From Bacteroidota bacterium (GTDB lineage: Bacteria > Bacteroidota > Bacteroidia > Chitinophagales > Chitinophagaceae), in NCBI GenBank assembly GCA_013414745.1, contig CP058707.1, positions 1,270,331-1,279,673 of the forward strand: a stretch of 9,343 bases of DNA, read 5' to 3'. How positions within the stretch are numbered: the stretch's first letter is position 1; each line of letters begins with the position of its first letter. A program made the translations under genes and the position numbers. Shown here one piece after another: positions 1-8,760 of the stretch. Under the pieces are notes generated by a model. That model worked only from the letters and a program-made list of their open reading frames with translations. It ran no database searches and was not told the DNA's origin.

Positions 1-231
1 AAATCGTAAGGCCCCATTTGTATCACAGATATTGGCTGTAGATTCCAGAATACAAAATGGAGCCGTTGTTGGTGTGGCGTTTTTAACTGTATCCACAACT
101 AGCCCTAAATTAAAATCCATAGTAATTACTGGCATGTAACCAATGGCCCAAGCATTATTTCTTTTACCTTCCTGCCCCCATAAAATAGGGTTTAACACTA
201 TAAGCCAAAATAATATCAAGGTATTTTTCAT
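1..231 (-). CDS. B': secreted T9SS-type cargo protein, N-terminal part only (paralogue of gene B)
   Basis: The first 77 codons are open with no break, starting at ATG 231-229, and the gene runs off the left edge. It begins MKNTLILFWLIVLNPILWGQ, a signal peptide with probable cleavage before the Gln, as is common in Bacteroidota. The mature start QEGKRNNAWAIG matches QEGKRGNNWVMG of gene B. About half of the first 58 mature residues are identical to B, including VDTVKN and a shared Cys-Ile-Leu. The pattern of a Trp-containing NNxW start followed by 'S.A.I.DT.G.L.F' is the opening of a family of large secreted Bacteroidota proteins thought to fold as beta-propellers, usually carrying T9SS sorting domains. 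The C-terminus is not visible, so the sorting domain is inferred from B. The start lies 11 bases after the A' stop, suggesting co-transcription or coupled translation. Function is unknown. Confidence 0.8.
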   Translation of the reverse strand, partial: MKNTLILFWLIVLNPILWGQEGKRNNAWAIGYMPVITMDFNLGLVVDTVKNATPTTAPFCILESTANICDTNGALRF

Positions 232-242
232 GTTGATTGGAT

Positions 243-824
243 TTACTCAATAAGCAATTTACCTGATTGTTGATTGCCTTCTGACTTGATTATGTAAATG
301 TAAATACCTGGTTTCAGGGAAGGTAGTTCAATTTTTGAGTGTCATTCTGTGCGTCTAATTGTTTGGTTAAAACTTCCCGGCCTAACATATCGGATAATTT
401 AAAGGTTTCCAATCCATCACCTTCAATCGTCAGGTTTTGTTGCGTAGGGTTTGGATACAATTTAACCAAATCGTCCTCCAGATTCCATGCATTTTTCTTT
501 GGGGCATGATTTAAGGCATAAATGAGATCATCCAGTTTGGAGGGCCGTTTTTATATACCCCTTGCGAGTTGCAAATCACCAATTCGTCGTAATGCGTTGG
601 TTGTGCAAAACGGGCATAAAGTACACGGGCTTTGTACGGCATTGGGGAAAGTCTGAACCGCTGAATACACAGAAGGCTCGGCGTGCACTGAATGGTTTTG
701 TGCATTTGATGAAAACGAAGTATGCCAGTGTTGGTCGTTCTTAATCTGCTGTACTTCGGTCATGGGTCTTGTTTTTAAAACTATCTGTTGGCAATTGCAA
801 ATACCAATTTTCTGCCATGGACAT
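243..824 (-). pseudogene. A': C-terminal remnant of an A-like T9SS cargo gene
   Basis: From about 643 down to the TAA at 243-245 this matches the end of gene A: AVYKARVLYARF, then HYDELVICNSQGVYKNG, KNAWNLEDDLVKLYPNPT and a type A sorting domain ending SGKLLIE. Reading it needs six restored bases: two near 772, two near 636 (gene A has GTTTAC where this has GTAC), and one each near 541 and 332. The open frame can be followed up to ATG 824-822 (MSMAENWYLQLP), giving about 195 residues. The first 60 or so residues do not resemble A, contain no signal peptide, and lie in a segment bounded by inverted repeats. A T9SS cargo without a signal peptide could not reach the periplasm, so I read this as a tail left after loss of the front of the gene. 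A short cytoplasmic protein is possible but less likely. The start is uncertain. Confidence 0.7.
417..643 (-). repeat. Copy 1 of a near-identical linker/sorting-domain block
   Basis: This block lies in A' and pairs with 2561-2790 in gene A. By eye about 16 mismatches and three missing bases separate the copies over roughly 220 bases, clearly above 90% identity. It encodes the segment from NAVYKARVL through the YPNPT motif to the start of the sorting domain. Similarity drops sharply on both sides: to about 60% in the rest of the sorting domain, and to nothing recognisable upstream of 643. Confidence 0.85.
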
Positions 825-866
825 ATATTATTGATTTACCTACATCTGCGCCTTCTGTGAACTCAG
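661..866. repeat. Segment bounded by imperfect 17-bp inverted repeats
   Basis: The plus strand at 661-677 reads CTGAATACACAGAAGGC, and the minus strand at 866-850 reads CTGAGTTCACAGAAGGC, which is 15 of 17 matching in inverted orientation. Some similarity extends a few bases outward. The 206-bp unit lies between the stop of gene B and the point where A' begins to resemble A. The arm resembles the CACAGAG/GGCGCAGAG-type sequences that I recall as dispersed short repeats in many environmental bacteria; that resemblance is from memory and is not verified. No target-site duplication is visible. It could be a small non-autonomous element or a chance pair of motif copies. Confidence 0.45.
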
Positions 867-878
867 TGTTTTCCGTGG

Positions 879-2376
879 TCACTCCACCACCACTTTTTCA
901 CCTGACCCTCAACCCGAAGATAATACATGCCTTTCGCATACGGTTTTACATCGATGACATCTTCTTTTGTTGAAAATAATAATTCACCCTGTACATTAAA
1001 CAACTCCTTCTTTTTGCCTTGTTTATTTTGAATAATGAAAACGGTACTACTCGGATTTGGATATACCACCCACTCCGCACTCTGCACTTCGCTCTCACTC
1101 TGGTTCAAGGGCCAGCATATTTTGTGGTATCCTTGCCCAAACCATAGTTGGCCATATTGGGCGGTGCTTTTAGGTTGTGGTTGTAGGTTTGTTTAAATCC
1201 CTGGGTTTAAAATCACAACCCAAACCTTTCACATTGGGTTTATCAATATAACTCATATTACCTCGTATACCATGCCAGTTACCAATATAAATTTTGCCAT
1301 TCGGTGCCAGGCCCATTAAGTCGTATTCGGGAAAATAATCCAATAAAGTATCCGGCCCATGAATAAATAACCCATTGTAAATGGCAGTATCATTAATGTC
1401 AATCTGATAAACTGTGTAGAAATTACTCATATACAACAAGGAATCATTGGGCGAAAAACAAATATCTGCCTTCTTATCCCAATCCCAATACGAAGCAGTA
1501 TCCATAGGAGTCATGTAATACTGCTTATAATTTATACTTCCATCACAGCGGTCAAAGTTGTATAAGTCTACCCGGTTGCGTACATACAATCCGTTAATGG
1601 TTTTGCCGTATATGCCACTTGCAAGCTGTGTACCGGAATTATTAAATCGGATGGTCCCCAAAAATTACAAAAATCACCTGTATCAGTGATATTCTGATAG
1701 AAAGGCCCCAGGATGCTGTCTTCACGCACCAAAAACTCCTGCAAACGGTGACTAAAACAGTCTGCTTTTACCAACCACCAATCTTTGCCATTCGCATGTT
1801 TCACAGCAGTCATGGCCGTATTGTAATAATGTTGTTTATCAGATAGTATTTTGTCTTTCAGTATCACTTTTCCCTTTCCCTGATTACTATCCATATCTAC
1901 CACACAATAACTTAACACATCAAATTCAGTAAAAATAGAATTGATATAGTTATTCGCTACACTATCACTCATACCTACATTAAACACATAATATTGATTG
2001 CCTGATTTGGGGAGGATAATGGATGTTTGAGGAAAGGGCTTTTTCCCAAGTGAGTGCCTATTACTGTCCCCAAAGGGCAATTGACCAGTATCCCATTCTC
2101 CATGGCAAAACCATCTCTATCATAAACGATAAAACCACCTGTAAAGAATTGGAGAACGCCTATAGTATCTGAGATACTAGCACTACTTGATAAAATACAA
2201 TTTGGAAGAACAGTTGGTGATGTGTTTTTAACCGTATCAACGATTACATTTGGCATAAACCATAATGTTATTGCAGGTTGATTACCCATGACCCAATTGT
2301 TCCCTCGTTTTCCTTCTTGTGCAAGCATAGAACTAACTAAAGAAGTAAGTACCAATATCCAAGTAATGCATTTCAT
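879..2376 (-). CDS. B: secreted beta-propeller-like protein with T9SS type A sorting domain
   Basis: About 500 residues after repair of five single-base gaps, near 2070-2080, 1656-1659 (C run), 1199-1201, 1109-1111 and 894-898 (T run). The start is ATG 2376-2374, because it gives a clean signal peptide, MKCITWILVLTSLVSSMLAQ; the in-frame ATG at 2421 lies inside gene A. The mature protein opens QEGKRGNNWVMG and continues with ASISDTIGVLQFFTGGFIVY, NGILVNCPFGD, TSIILPKSGNQYYVFNVG and, late, LGCDFKPRGFKQTYN and APPNMANYGLG. This is the layout of a Bacteroidota secreted family whose members begin NNWYFG-like and end with a Pro-Asn-Tyr-x-Leu-Gly segment; a beta-propeller fold is inferred. From about residue 435 follows the sorting domain, VVYPNPSSTVFIIQN to KGMYYLRVEGQVKKVVVE. 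This would direct outer-membrane export and surface attachment or release by T9SS. The gene starts 10 bases after A stops. The ligand is unknown. Confidence 0.82.
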
Positions 2377-2386
2377 AGGGATGGAG

Positions 2387-5300
2387 TTATTCGATGAGTA
2401 GTTTTCCACTTTTGGTGTCATTTATGGTGTGAATGGAATACAGATAAATACCGGGTTGTAATACGGGTAGTTCAATTTGTTGACGACTCATTTTAGATTG
2501 CAATTTTTACGGAACACCTCACGACCCAGTAAATCAGTGATACAAATGGTTTTGAGGTTGTCACCTTCTATCGTCAGGTTTTGATGTGTGGGGTTTGGAT
2601 ACAATTTAACCAAATCGTCTTCCAGATTCCATGCATTTTTCTTGGTCGTGTTGTTTAAGGTATAAATGAGATCATCCAGTTTGGAAGGGCCGTTTTTATA
2701 AACCCCTTGTGAGTTGCAAATCACCAATTCGTCGTAATGCGCTGGTGGTGCAAAACGGGCATAAAGTACACGGGCTTTGTAAACGGCATTGCCATGGGTA
2801 TAGGGGCAACTAAAAGCCACAGTGCTGATGGCATCTCGTTCGTTTTCGCTAAATTCCGGTGCATCGGGCAGCATATCGCGCAGCAAGAGTATTCATTTGT
2901 TGCGCATATTGCCCAAAGGGGCGTTTACATCTAAGGCATTGTTTTGATTAACCACATTGCTATGCGCCTGCAGCCAAGTGTCGGCTGGGAACGCAAGGCA
3001 CTATCTCCCAGGAGAGCCATTGCTTCATCGATGCGATTGAGCTGTCCGGTTAAGCCGGAATAACGATTCAGGTAAAACTATCCAGTATCGGAAACTGTGA
3101 GCGTAAATCCGGATTCTCATCAACCCAACGATACACCCATTCCTGATCGCTTTGTCGGGCACCATCTTCAAAGTCAATATAATTGGTATTTTCGGCAGCC
3201 ACCAACATCGCATATTGCAAATCTAAATCCGGCCAGGGTTTTCATCCCCACATAAAAGCCGGAGGTGATGGAGTAGGGTTATTTACGGTAATAACACAAT
3301 CATTCGTATTCGTATTACTCGCACTACTTTGTGCCTGAGTTAATCGGTTGACAGCCGTGACAATCTCATCTGAAGTATTGATTGCGGGCAATCGGTTACC
3401 CGATACACATTATTTAATGGCCCAAATTGCAGGTTGGGTGAGAAGGTATTATTAGCATCGTAATTTCCAGTCAATGGATTATTTGAACCTATTTGCCCCA
3501 GAGAGCCTTCCACCTGCAATTTGAGTAAAAGCATATTGGCATGGGAATTATTCATAAAATTACCGGCAGTCTGATCATAGTTGGCACTATTCCCGTTAGC
3601 GCCTGTGGCTAATATACCAAAGCGGGTAAAATTTGTGAGGTTGCAATGCAGCACGGAGTTTATGTTTTCGTGCACATAAATACCGGTATTGTTGTTGTTG
3701 ATAAACTGCGTGGCTGTTGGGTCGTTTAAGAAATTATTGTCTACTGAGTTGTTCAGGATGCGGGGATGGTCGCTCGAATTACTATAGATGCCAATGAGCT
3801 TTGGAATGCCGATGACTGTTTCAACAGTGGTATTTAAAAATGGATCTGGTTCCCTTCAATTTGTCATCCTTACCATTGTTTAATGAAATACCAATACCTG
3901 CCAGCCCTTCGCTGATACGAATTCCATTGGTATTAATTTGGCTATGGCCCTGATGTATTTTACTGGAATAGGCGCTTAAAATGCCAATAGGAGGAAGGCC
4001 AATTAAATTGGGTTCATCTTCGGGCATGGTGATGGTATTATTGTTGACAAGAAACCGAGTGTGGATTCGTCCCCAAATTTCACGATATTCCAATACGTTT
4101 GATTCAAAAATTACCCGAAATATTGTATTTCTCTCCTTCGCATTTTATAGCTCCGATACCAATACCGCAACGGTCAATATGTTGATTAAACACATCGGCA
4201 GATGCTTGTTTTAGATACACCGCATATTCACAGTTTTGAAGGTGGGTGCAGATTGAGCCGATGGAGAAACCGATTCGTGATGAGCAATCTAGGCCTGCCA
4301 CCTACTAAACTTTTGGCTTCGGCATACACGCCAACGCCGGCCTCATCAGCGGTACTGTTTGCATTTTTAGTGATGCCGGACATGGTATTATTTTTGAGTT
4401 GGATAAACGAACTCGGAGCAGGAATTAATTGCATTTGTTGATTGGGCCCCTGTCTGGTAATCATCACCGTTTCATTGAGAATTTTAATGCCATTTTGCAG
4501 ATTTTCAAATATTTCCATCGGTAGGTGCGCCAATATCCCCTATTTGTAAACTAGCGGAATTATACACATAAATACCATGTTCGGGTTTTAAGTTGGCGTA
4601 TGGGGCTAACATATTTGCATCAGCTGTGAAGGTATTGCCGGTGATACTACAATTGGTAATAGCGTTGTTTTCAAAAATGGCAATGCTCGGTTACAATTTT
4701 TAAATTCGCTGTTGGTGATACCGGCTTTAGCACCTTGTTTTAGCACTACACCATTCTCCATATCCTGAATGGTACAATTTTCCAGGGTAATTTCAGCAGT
4801 GGGGTCTTCGGCATAGATTCCATCCCACATTGCACAGGAGGCTTGAAGTGTTGAGTTTTGAGCAATATGCAAATTTATACCGGCATTGACAGCTATTTTA
4901 GAACCTGTTGTGAAATAAATATCACATTGATTGAACGTAATATCTGCATCAATAGTAAGTATGCCATCGATATAAAATTTCTTGCCTTGAATTACGCCAT
5001 TACTGCCATAGTTAGCTAAAAGGTTGGCGGCAGTCAGGTTGGCGACTTGTGTGTTTGGAAGCAGAATGATATAAGGCATACTGGCAATATTGGAACCTGC
5101 ATTGGGGTTAGAGGTTGTGGTACAGCAATGATTGGCATTGGGTTGGTATAAGGTGATAGTTGTTGTTATGGAACAGCCTGAACCGGAAGCGGTGATGATA
5201 TAGGTTCCTGCCGGGAGATTTGAAAAGGTTCCTGCTGGGTTTTGTGTTCCTATGTTTGGTGAAATAGAATATGTTAGATTTGGAACACCGCCCTTGTTTG

Positions 5301-8240
5301 CAAAAATGTATCCATTACTATTCACACAATTGGGGTTTAATCCAATTCCATCAAATTTTAAATCAAATCCAAAGGTAAATACGCATGTTGGGTTATTCAC
5401 ATCTTGTACGCTAAATGTATGGGCTCCAAAGGATAAATTTTGTGTATTATTCTGACCATCAATTAAGACCGTGTAATTGCCTGAACCTCCACGAATTGAA
5501 TAGTTTATTGAACCCAGGCAATTGTTTCCAAGGTAAGTTTATAATAAACCGTAAATTTCTCATCCCATTTAACTTGATCGAAAGCGGTAGATGGGGGATT
5601 TGTACTGGAAAGTTTAATTGCGAGGTGATGAGGGGTGTATAATAACAATTCGATGCAGAAGCTGTAATATCATTGTTATTATTTGTCCACCAAGTTGGCT
5701 TAACCACACCCGGATCGAAGTACGTGATATTTGTAGTATTAGGATTCTGAATGAAGAGTTTATGAACCGCCACGTTTACATTGGGAGCAAGAATAAACTG
5801 ACCTTCGTTTTTAATATCAGCGAAGGGCCATTTGGATTAGGATGGTGCGCCAAAAATTGTGTAGTACCCGTAGTGCCATACATTAAAAAGCGACTTTTTC
5901 ACCAATATATATTTCAGGTGGCGAAGTTGATAACACACCACCCGGGTTATAATAATTTTCATAAACACTGCTTCGGAAAGTTGAGCCATCCGGGATTTCA
6001 AAATTCGCATAGGTTAAAGTTGGTATTGAGTTAATTGTGGTTGGTGGTCCAATATTAAATGGTTTATTCACTGATGCAGTGACCAGTATTGTCTGGCCCG
6101 TTCCTGCATTGTAGTCAAAGTAAGAATGTGAATTATTGTAAGTAAAAATCATATTCTTGTCTAACTTAAACAAACTGGGAGTGCATGGCTCTATACTACC
6201 ATTTAATATAACACCCGCAGCTTTAATATTTTTAACTTCAGACGTGTTATTATTAAAAGTTGTCTTGCCCTGAAATTTGCAGCCTACAAATACAATTCCA
6301 TTAAGTGTGTTATTGTAATCTTCAACATGATTGTTTTCATAATTAAACGTACAATCTTTAAAAAGGGCGTATTTGGAGGTATCCACATTGGCCGCATCTC
6401 GGGTAAAAAGATATATTGGTGATTTAGCATGATTAACCGTAAATGTGCATTCATCAAAAACATTTGCTGACAATGGTTGTGGGAATAAAATAGTTTATTA
6501 TAATTCTGGTACTGGGTGCCATTTGGTCCTGAAAAATCGTCTTCAAGAAAAGTAACTTTAATAAATTTGGGTTGGTCCAAGGCGCATTCGGATAACACCC
6601 CTCAAAATGAGCCTACTATTGTGCCACCCTCAAAGGTTACATTCAATCCATTGGATTCAACCGTGGCTTGTGTTTGAAGATCGCCTTCTATGAGCAGGGC
6701 ATTATCGTCGTAATCAGCATAATAGGACTCTTTTGATGTAATCCATTGAGAAACAAAATCTGCGTTTGGGTTTGATGGATGAATTTTTGACAGGATGGTC
6801 AACGCATGGGCATAGGAATATTTCACACTACATTTTTCAATTACAATCTGGCTGCAACCATCGAGTGGAGCGTTTGTTGGCACATAATCGTTTGGCTCAA
6901 TATCGATGCCCGTTGCCGGTGCATTGGCCAGGGGTTATTACTGACACCAACTCCTGGCCGGTATTATAGATGTCGCACTCCAACAATTTGATATATTTTC
7001 CGGCACTGATTGAAATCCCAATACGGGAATTGTTATTGCAGTCAATATTCTGGAACAGATTGTAATCTAGGCCTCCATTCGGGTTCTGGTCTTTTGTCAG
7101 AAAATTAGAGTATATGGCTCCAGTAATTGGGTCTGTAAGCCCTCCATTAATCGTTATTCCATCCAAACAGAAATTATTGAAATTGCAATCAGTAACAGTA
7201 AAGTTCTTATTGTATCCGTCTATCCTTAGTCCGGTAGCCGCGACCTGAATATCATTAGCTGTACCCCCTAAAACATTTGGAGCACCATTATTATTGCTCC
7301 CCCAAATATCATCTTGCTATTATTACCATCACCTTCAATATTAGAAAGTACAATATTCTCACATTTGTAAAAATTGAACAAAGTACCCGGGTTGGCGGTA
7401 TACGTTGACAAACTACAAACAATAGGATTCGGATTGGGATTCTGATTCGGATTCGCATCAAAACAACCGTACCTTTGGCCGTCTGCAAATTTGAAAATTG
7501 AAGCGGGTGAGCCACCAGAACCGGTTGCGCCGGTAATGGTTAAATTGGTACATTCTATAAAGTCAAATAATATGCGATTCGCTGGAAAGTTGATATTGGG
7601 ATCCTGGATATTGATTAAGTAGGTTCCTGATGGAATATTTAAATTGACAGCCCCATATCGGTCGTTGATAAATGATGACGCATTATTGCAGCTTAAAGCA
7701 TCATTCGTTGTGCCATTACCTACGGCGCAAAAATCGGTTTTTAAATCCAAGTTTAGTATGTATTGCCATTGTTATTGTCAATTTGAAATAATCCGAAGGA
7801 GGAAGGTGATTAGTTATGGTTATGGTACTAGACGCTGTATTTCCAGTCAAACTCCCGGTAGTTATAGTGGCCTTAATGTCGTATACCCCAGCTTGTAAAT
7901 TTGAAAAATAAACCCATTTTCCAGAATTAATATTGCCACTTTGATTGGCAGGCATGGAAGTTAACGGTGTTACTGTTCCTGAAGAGACACTAATAACGCT
8001 TGAATTATACTTTAACTCCACCTCATAGGTTTCGGTTGATGAAGTTGGGTGTATTATAAAAAGTTGAATTCCTATTTCACCGTTTACTGGTGAACAAGCC
8101 GCTTTGGTTTGAAACTGGTTGAAACTGATCGTAGCGGATGATGCCTGAGCTAGCAAATTATTCCCCCTAAAAGAATAAATGATACACAGAGCATATAAAA
8201 TGTTCCAAACTGGATTTTACAATGTAAGCGTTGTTTTCAT
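2387..8240 (-). CDS. A: giant T9SS-exported surface protein with SprB-like repeats and right-handed beta-helices
   Basis: One gene of about 1,962 residues, read through roughly 35 missing bases; the repaired length closes in frame. The order is: signal peptide (1-34, core FYMLCVSFILLGGIILLAQA, needs three bases restored at 8155-8220); SprB-like domain (about 36-140, FSNLQAGVYDIKATI); a pectate-lyase-3-like opening near 165-210 (DFCAVGNGTTND, then IPSGTYLI); a first beta-helix to about 800 with GIDIEPND near 448; two SprB-like repeats near 910-1035 (ICLGSINYSIRGGSGNY and FSNLPAGTYIITASGSGC); a second beta-helix to about 1615, rich in N-N-T, GI and NC turns; a linker near 1640-1830 with AFSCPYTHGNAVYKARVLY; and a type A sorting domain from about 1885 (KLYPNPT to SGKLLIE). 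Catalytic residues of a polysaccharide lyase are not evident. A surface adhesin or glycan-binding or glycan-cleaving role is inference. It heads the A-B-A'-B' array. The gene reality is firm; exact frame positions are approximate. Confidence 0.8.
2561..2790 (-). repeat. Copy 2 of the near-identical linker/sorting-domain block
   Basis: This is the gene A partner of 417-643. It is about nine-tenths identical at the DNA level, while flanking parts of the same two sorting domains are only about 60% alike. The block covers the conserved NAVYKARVLYARF linker and the YPNPT entry to the sorting domain. Confidence 0.85.
7424..7455 (-). repeat. Short 6-bp-period Asn-Pro/Gln tandem repeat inside gene A
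   Basis: On the coding strand, AAT alternates with CCG, CAG, CCC, CCG and CCT, giving DANPNQNPNPNPIVC. Five dipeptide units follow a perfect 6-base spacing with Asn always AAT. Such runs usually form loops on beta-helix turns and are prone to length change by slippage. The unit count could also be affected by sequencing error. Confidence 0.75.
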
Positions 8241-8263
8241 AATAAATTTGTTTTGTGAAAACT

Positions 8264-8292
8264 AAGTTAATGAAAATCAGGAGAACTGTCAA
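8264..8292 (-). promoter_or_regulatory. Weak promoter candidate upstream of gene A
   Basis: The minus strand reads TTGACA (8292-8287), a 17-base spacer, then TAACTT (8269-8264), ending 23 bases before the gene A start codon. The -35-like hexamer is perfect for a sigma70-type signal but the -10 is poor, and the Bacteroidota consensus (TTTG, then TAnnTTTG about 20 bases later) is not matched well. It is offered only as the best candidate. Confidence 0.2.
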
Positions 8293-8408
8293 AATAAATT
8301 GTACCCTTCTTTGAGAATCGGTTACTCATGCAACAAGTTTTGGTTTATACAATACATATCCATTGAGGTGCATCGTTAACATTAAACCTCATGTCATTGA
8401 GACCCACA

Positions 8409-8431
8409 GTTCGGAATTTGCAATTCCGAAC
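8409..8431. repeat. Perfect 10-bp inverted repeat with 3-base loop
   Basis: Arms GTTCGGAATT (8409-8418) and AATTCCGAAC (8422-8431) flank TGC. No T run follows directly on either strand, so it is not a textbook intrinsic terminator. It looks like a REP-type palindrome of the kind scattered through Bacteroidota intergenic regions, a resemblance recalled rather than searched. Confidence 0.75.
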
Positions 8432-8456
8432 CAATATCCGAGCATTTTAAATCCTA

Positions 8457-8469
8457 TCTGCTTCGCAGA
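8457..8469. repeat. Small perfect hairpin (5-bp arms, 3-base loop)
   Basis: TCTGC, loop TTC, GCAGA. It is weak on its own, but it lies 25 bases from the larger palindrome and may belong to the same structured element. Confidence 0.45.
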
Positions 8470-8521
8470 ATTGTGAAAAAATTGCGAGGACGGAACATCC
8501 CTTTTCGGTTTACAAAAACGC

Positions 8522-8562
8522 CGATAGCAGTTCGACAAAACACATGTCGAACAGAGCTATTG
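8522..8562. repeat. Long imperfect hairpin
   Basis: The core arms GTTCGACA (8530-8537) and TGTCGAAC (8545-8552) are perfect around a 7-base loop. After a small internal loop (A against AGA) the stem resumes with ATAGC (8524-8528) against GCTAT (8556-8560). As plus-strand RNA it can extend by one G-U and one C-G pair, so about 15 pairs in all. Confidence 0.65.
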
Positions 8563-8640
8563 TGGAACATCCCGAACAGATGGAATCTGGCTGCCTCGTT
8601 GTGCGTTCCCGTTGCGCCGCGCCCGGACTGCAGTGATAGC

Positions 8641-8664
8641 TCCCCTGACCCTCAAGGAAGGGGA
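8641..8664. repeat. Hairpin with 6-bp arms at the edge of a GC-rich stretch
   Basis: TCCCCT (8641-8646) pairs with AGGGGA (8659-8664) around a 12-base loop. It follows a GC-rich run that contrasts with the neighbouring genes. No T tract follows on the minus strand, the likely direction of transcription. Confidence 0.5.
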
Positions 8665-8760
8665 CTACAAACGAAAGGCCGGGAAAGTGATGTTGAATGG
8701 CGTGATACAGCTGATCGCCCTAAAAGAATGACTTGGAAATATTTTAAGTTACCAGCAGGT

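Larger units (their letters stand above)
8241..8760. other. Gene-free interval with several hairpins
   Basis: About 520 bases lie between the lipoprotein stop and the start of gene A. No reading frame here looks like a protein. A plus-strand frame open from 8473 to 8805 overlaps the true lipoprotein end and is dominated by palindromic sequence. The half nearest gene A (8241-8400) is AT-rich and should hold its promoter and leader. The other half (8400-8720) carries a series of inverted repeats and a locally GC-rich stretch (about 8590-8660), unlike the flanking genes. It may be a dispersed palindromic element, transcription terminators or a structured RNA; the sequence alone does not decide. 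Confidence 0.7.

Noticed and set aside
511..763. Two overlapping minus-strand frames read as separate small proteins
   Set aside because: They are pieces of the same A' tail split by missing bases near 636, as the comparison with gene A shows.
2374..2421. Upstream ATG at 2421 as start of gene B
   Set aside because: It lies inside the end of gene A and would place 15 polar residues before the signal peptide; ATG at 2376 gives a normal signal peptide.
7424..7455. CRISPR-like or regulatory repeat
   Set aside because: The 6-base period encodes Asn-Pro/Gln pairs in frame within gene A, without spacers.
243..8240. Programmed frameshifting or phase variation at homopolymers
   Set aside because: There are far too many sites, the runs are short (mostly 2-6 bases), and they include the signal peptide and sorting-domain ends; sequencing error is the simpler explanation.
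2387..8240. Stop-codon reassignment to explain interrupted frames
   Set aside because: TGA, TAA and TAG all occur at the breaks, and the correct reading continues in a different frame, so recoding of one stop would not help.
2387..8240. A string of about a dozen separate small genes
   Set aside because: Adjacent frames join into continuous known motifs once single bases are restored, and only one signal peptide and one sorting domain bracket the whole stretch.
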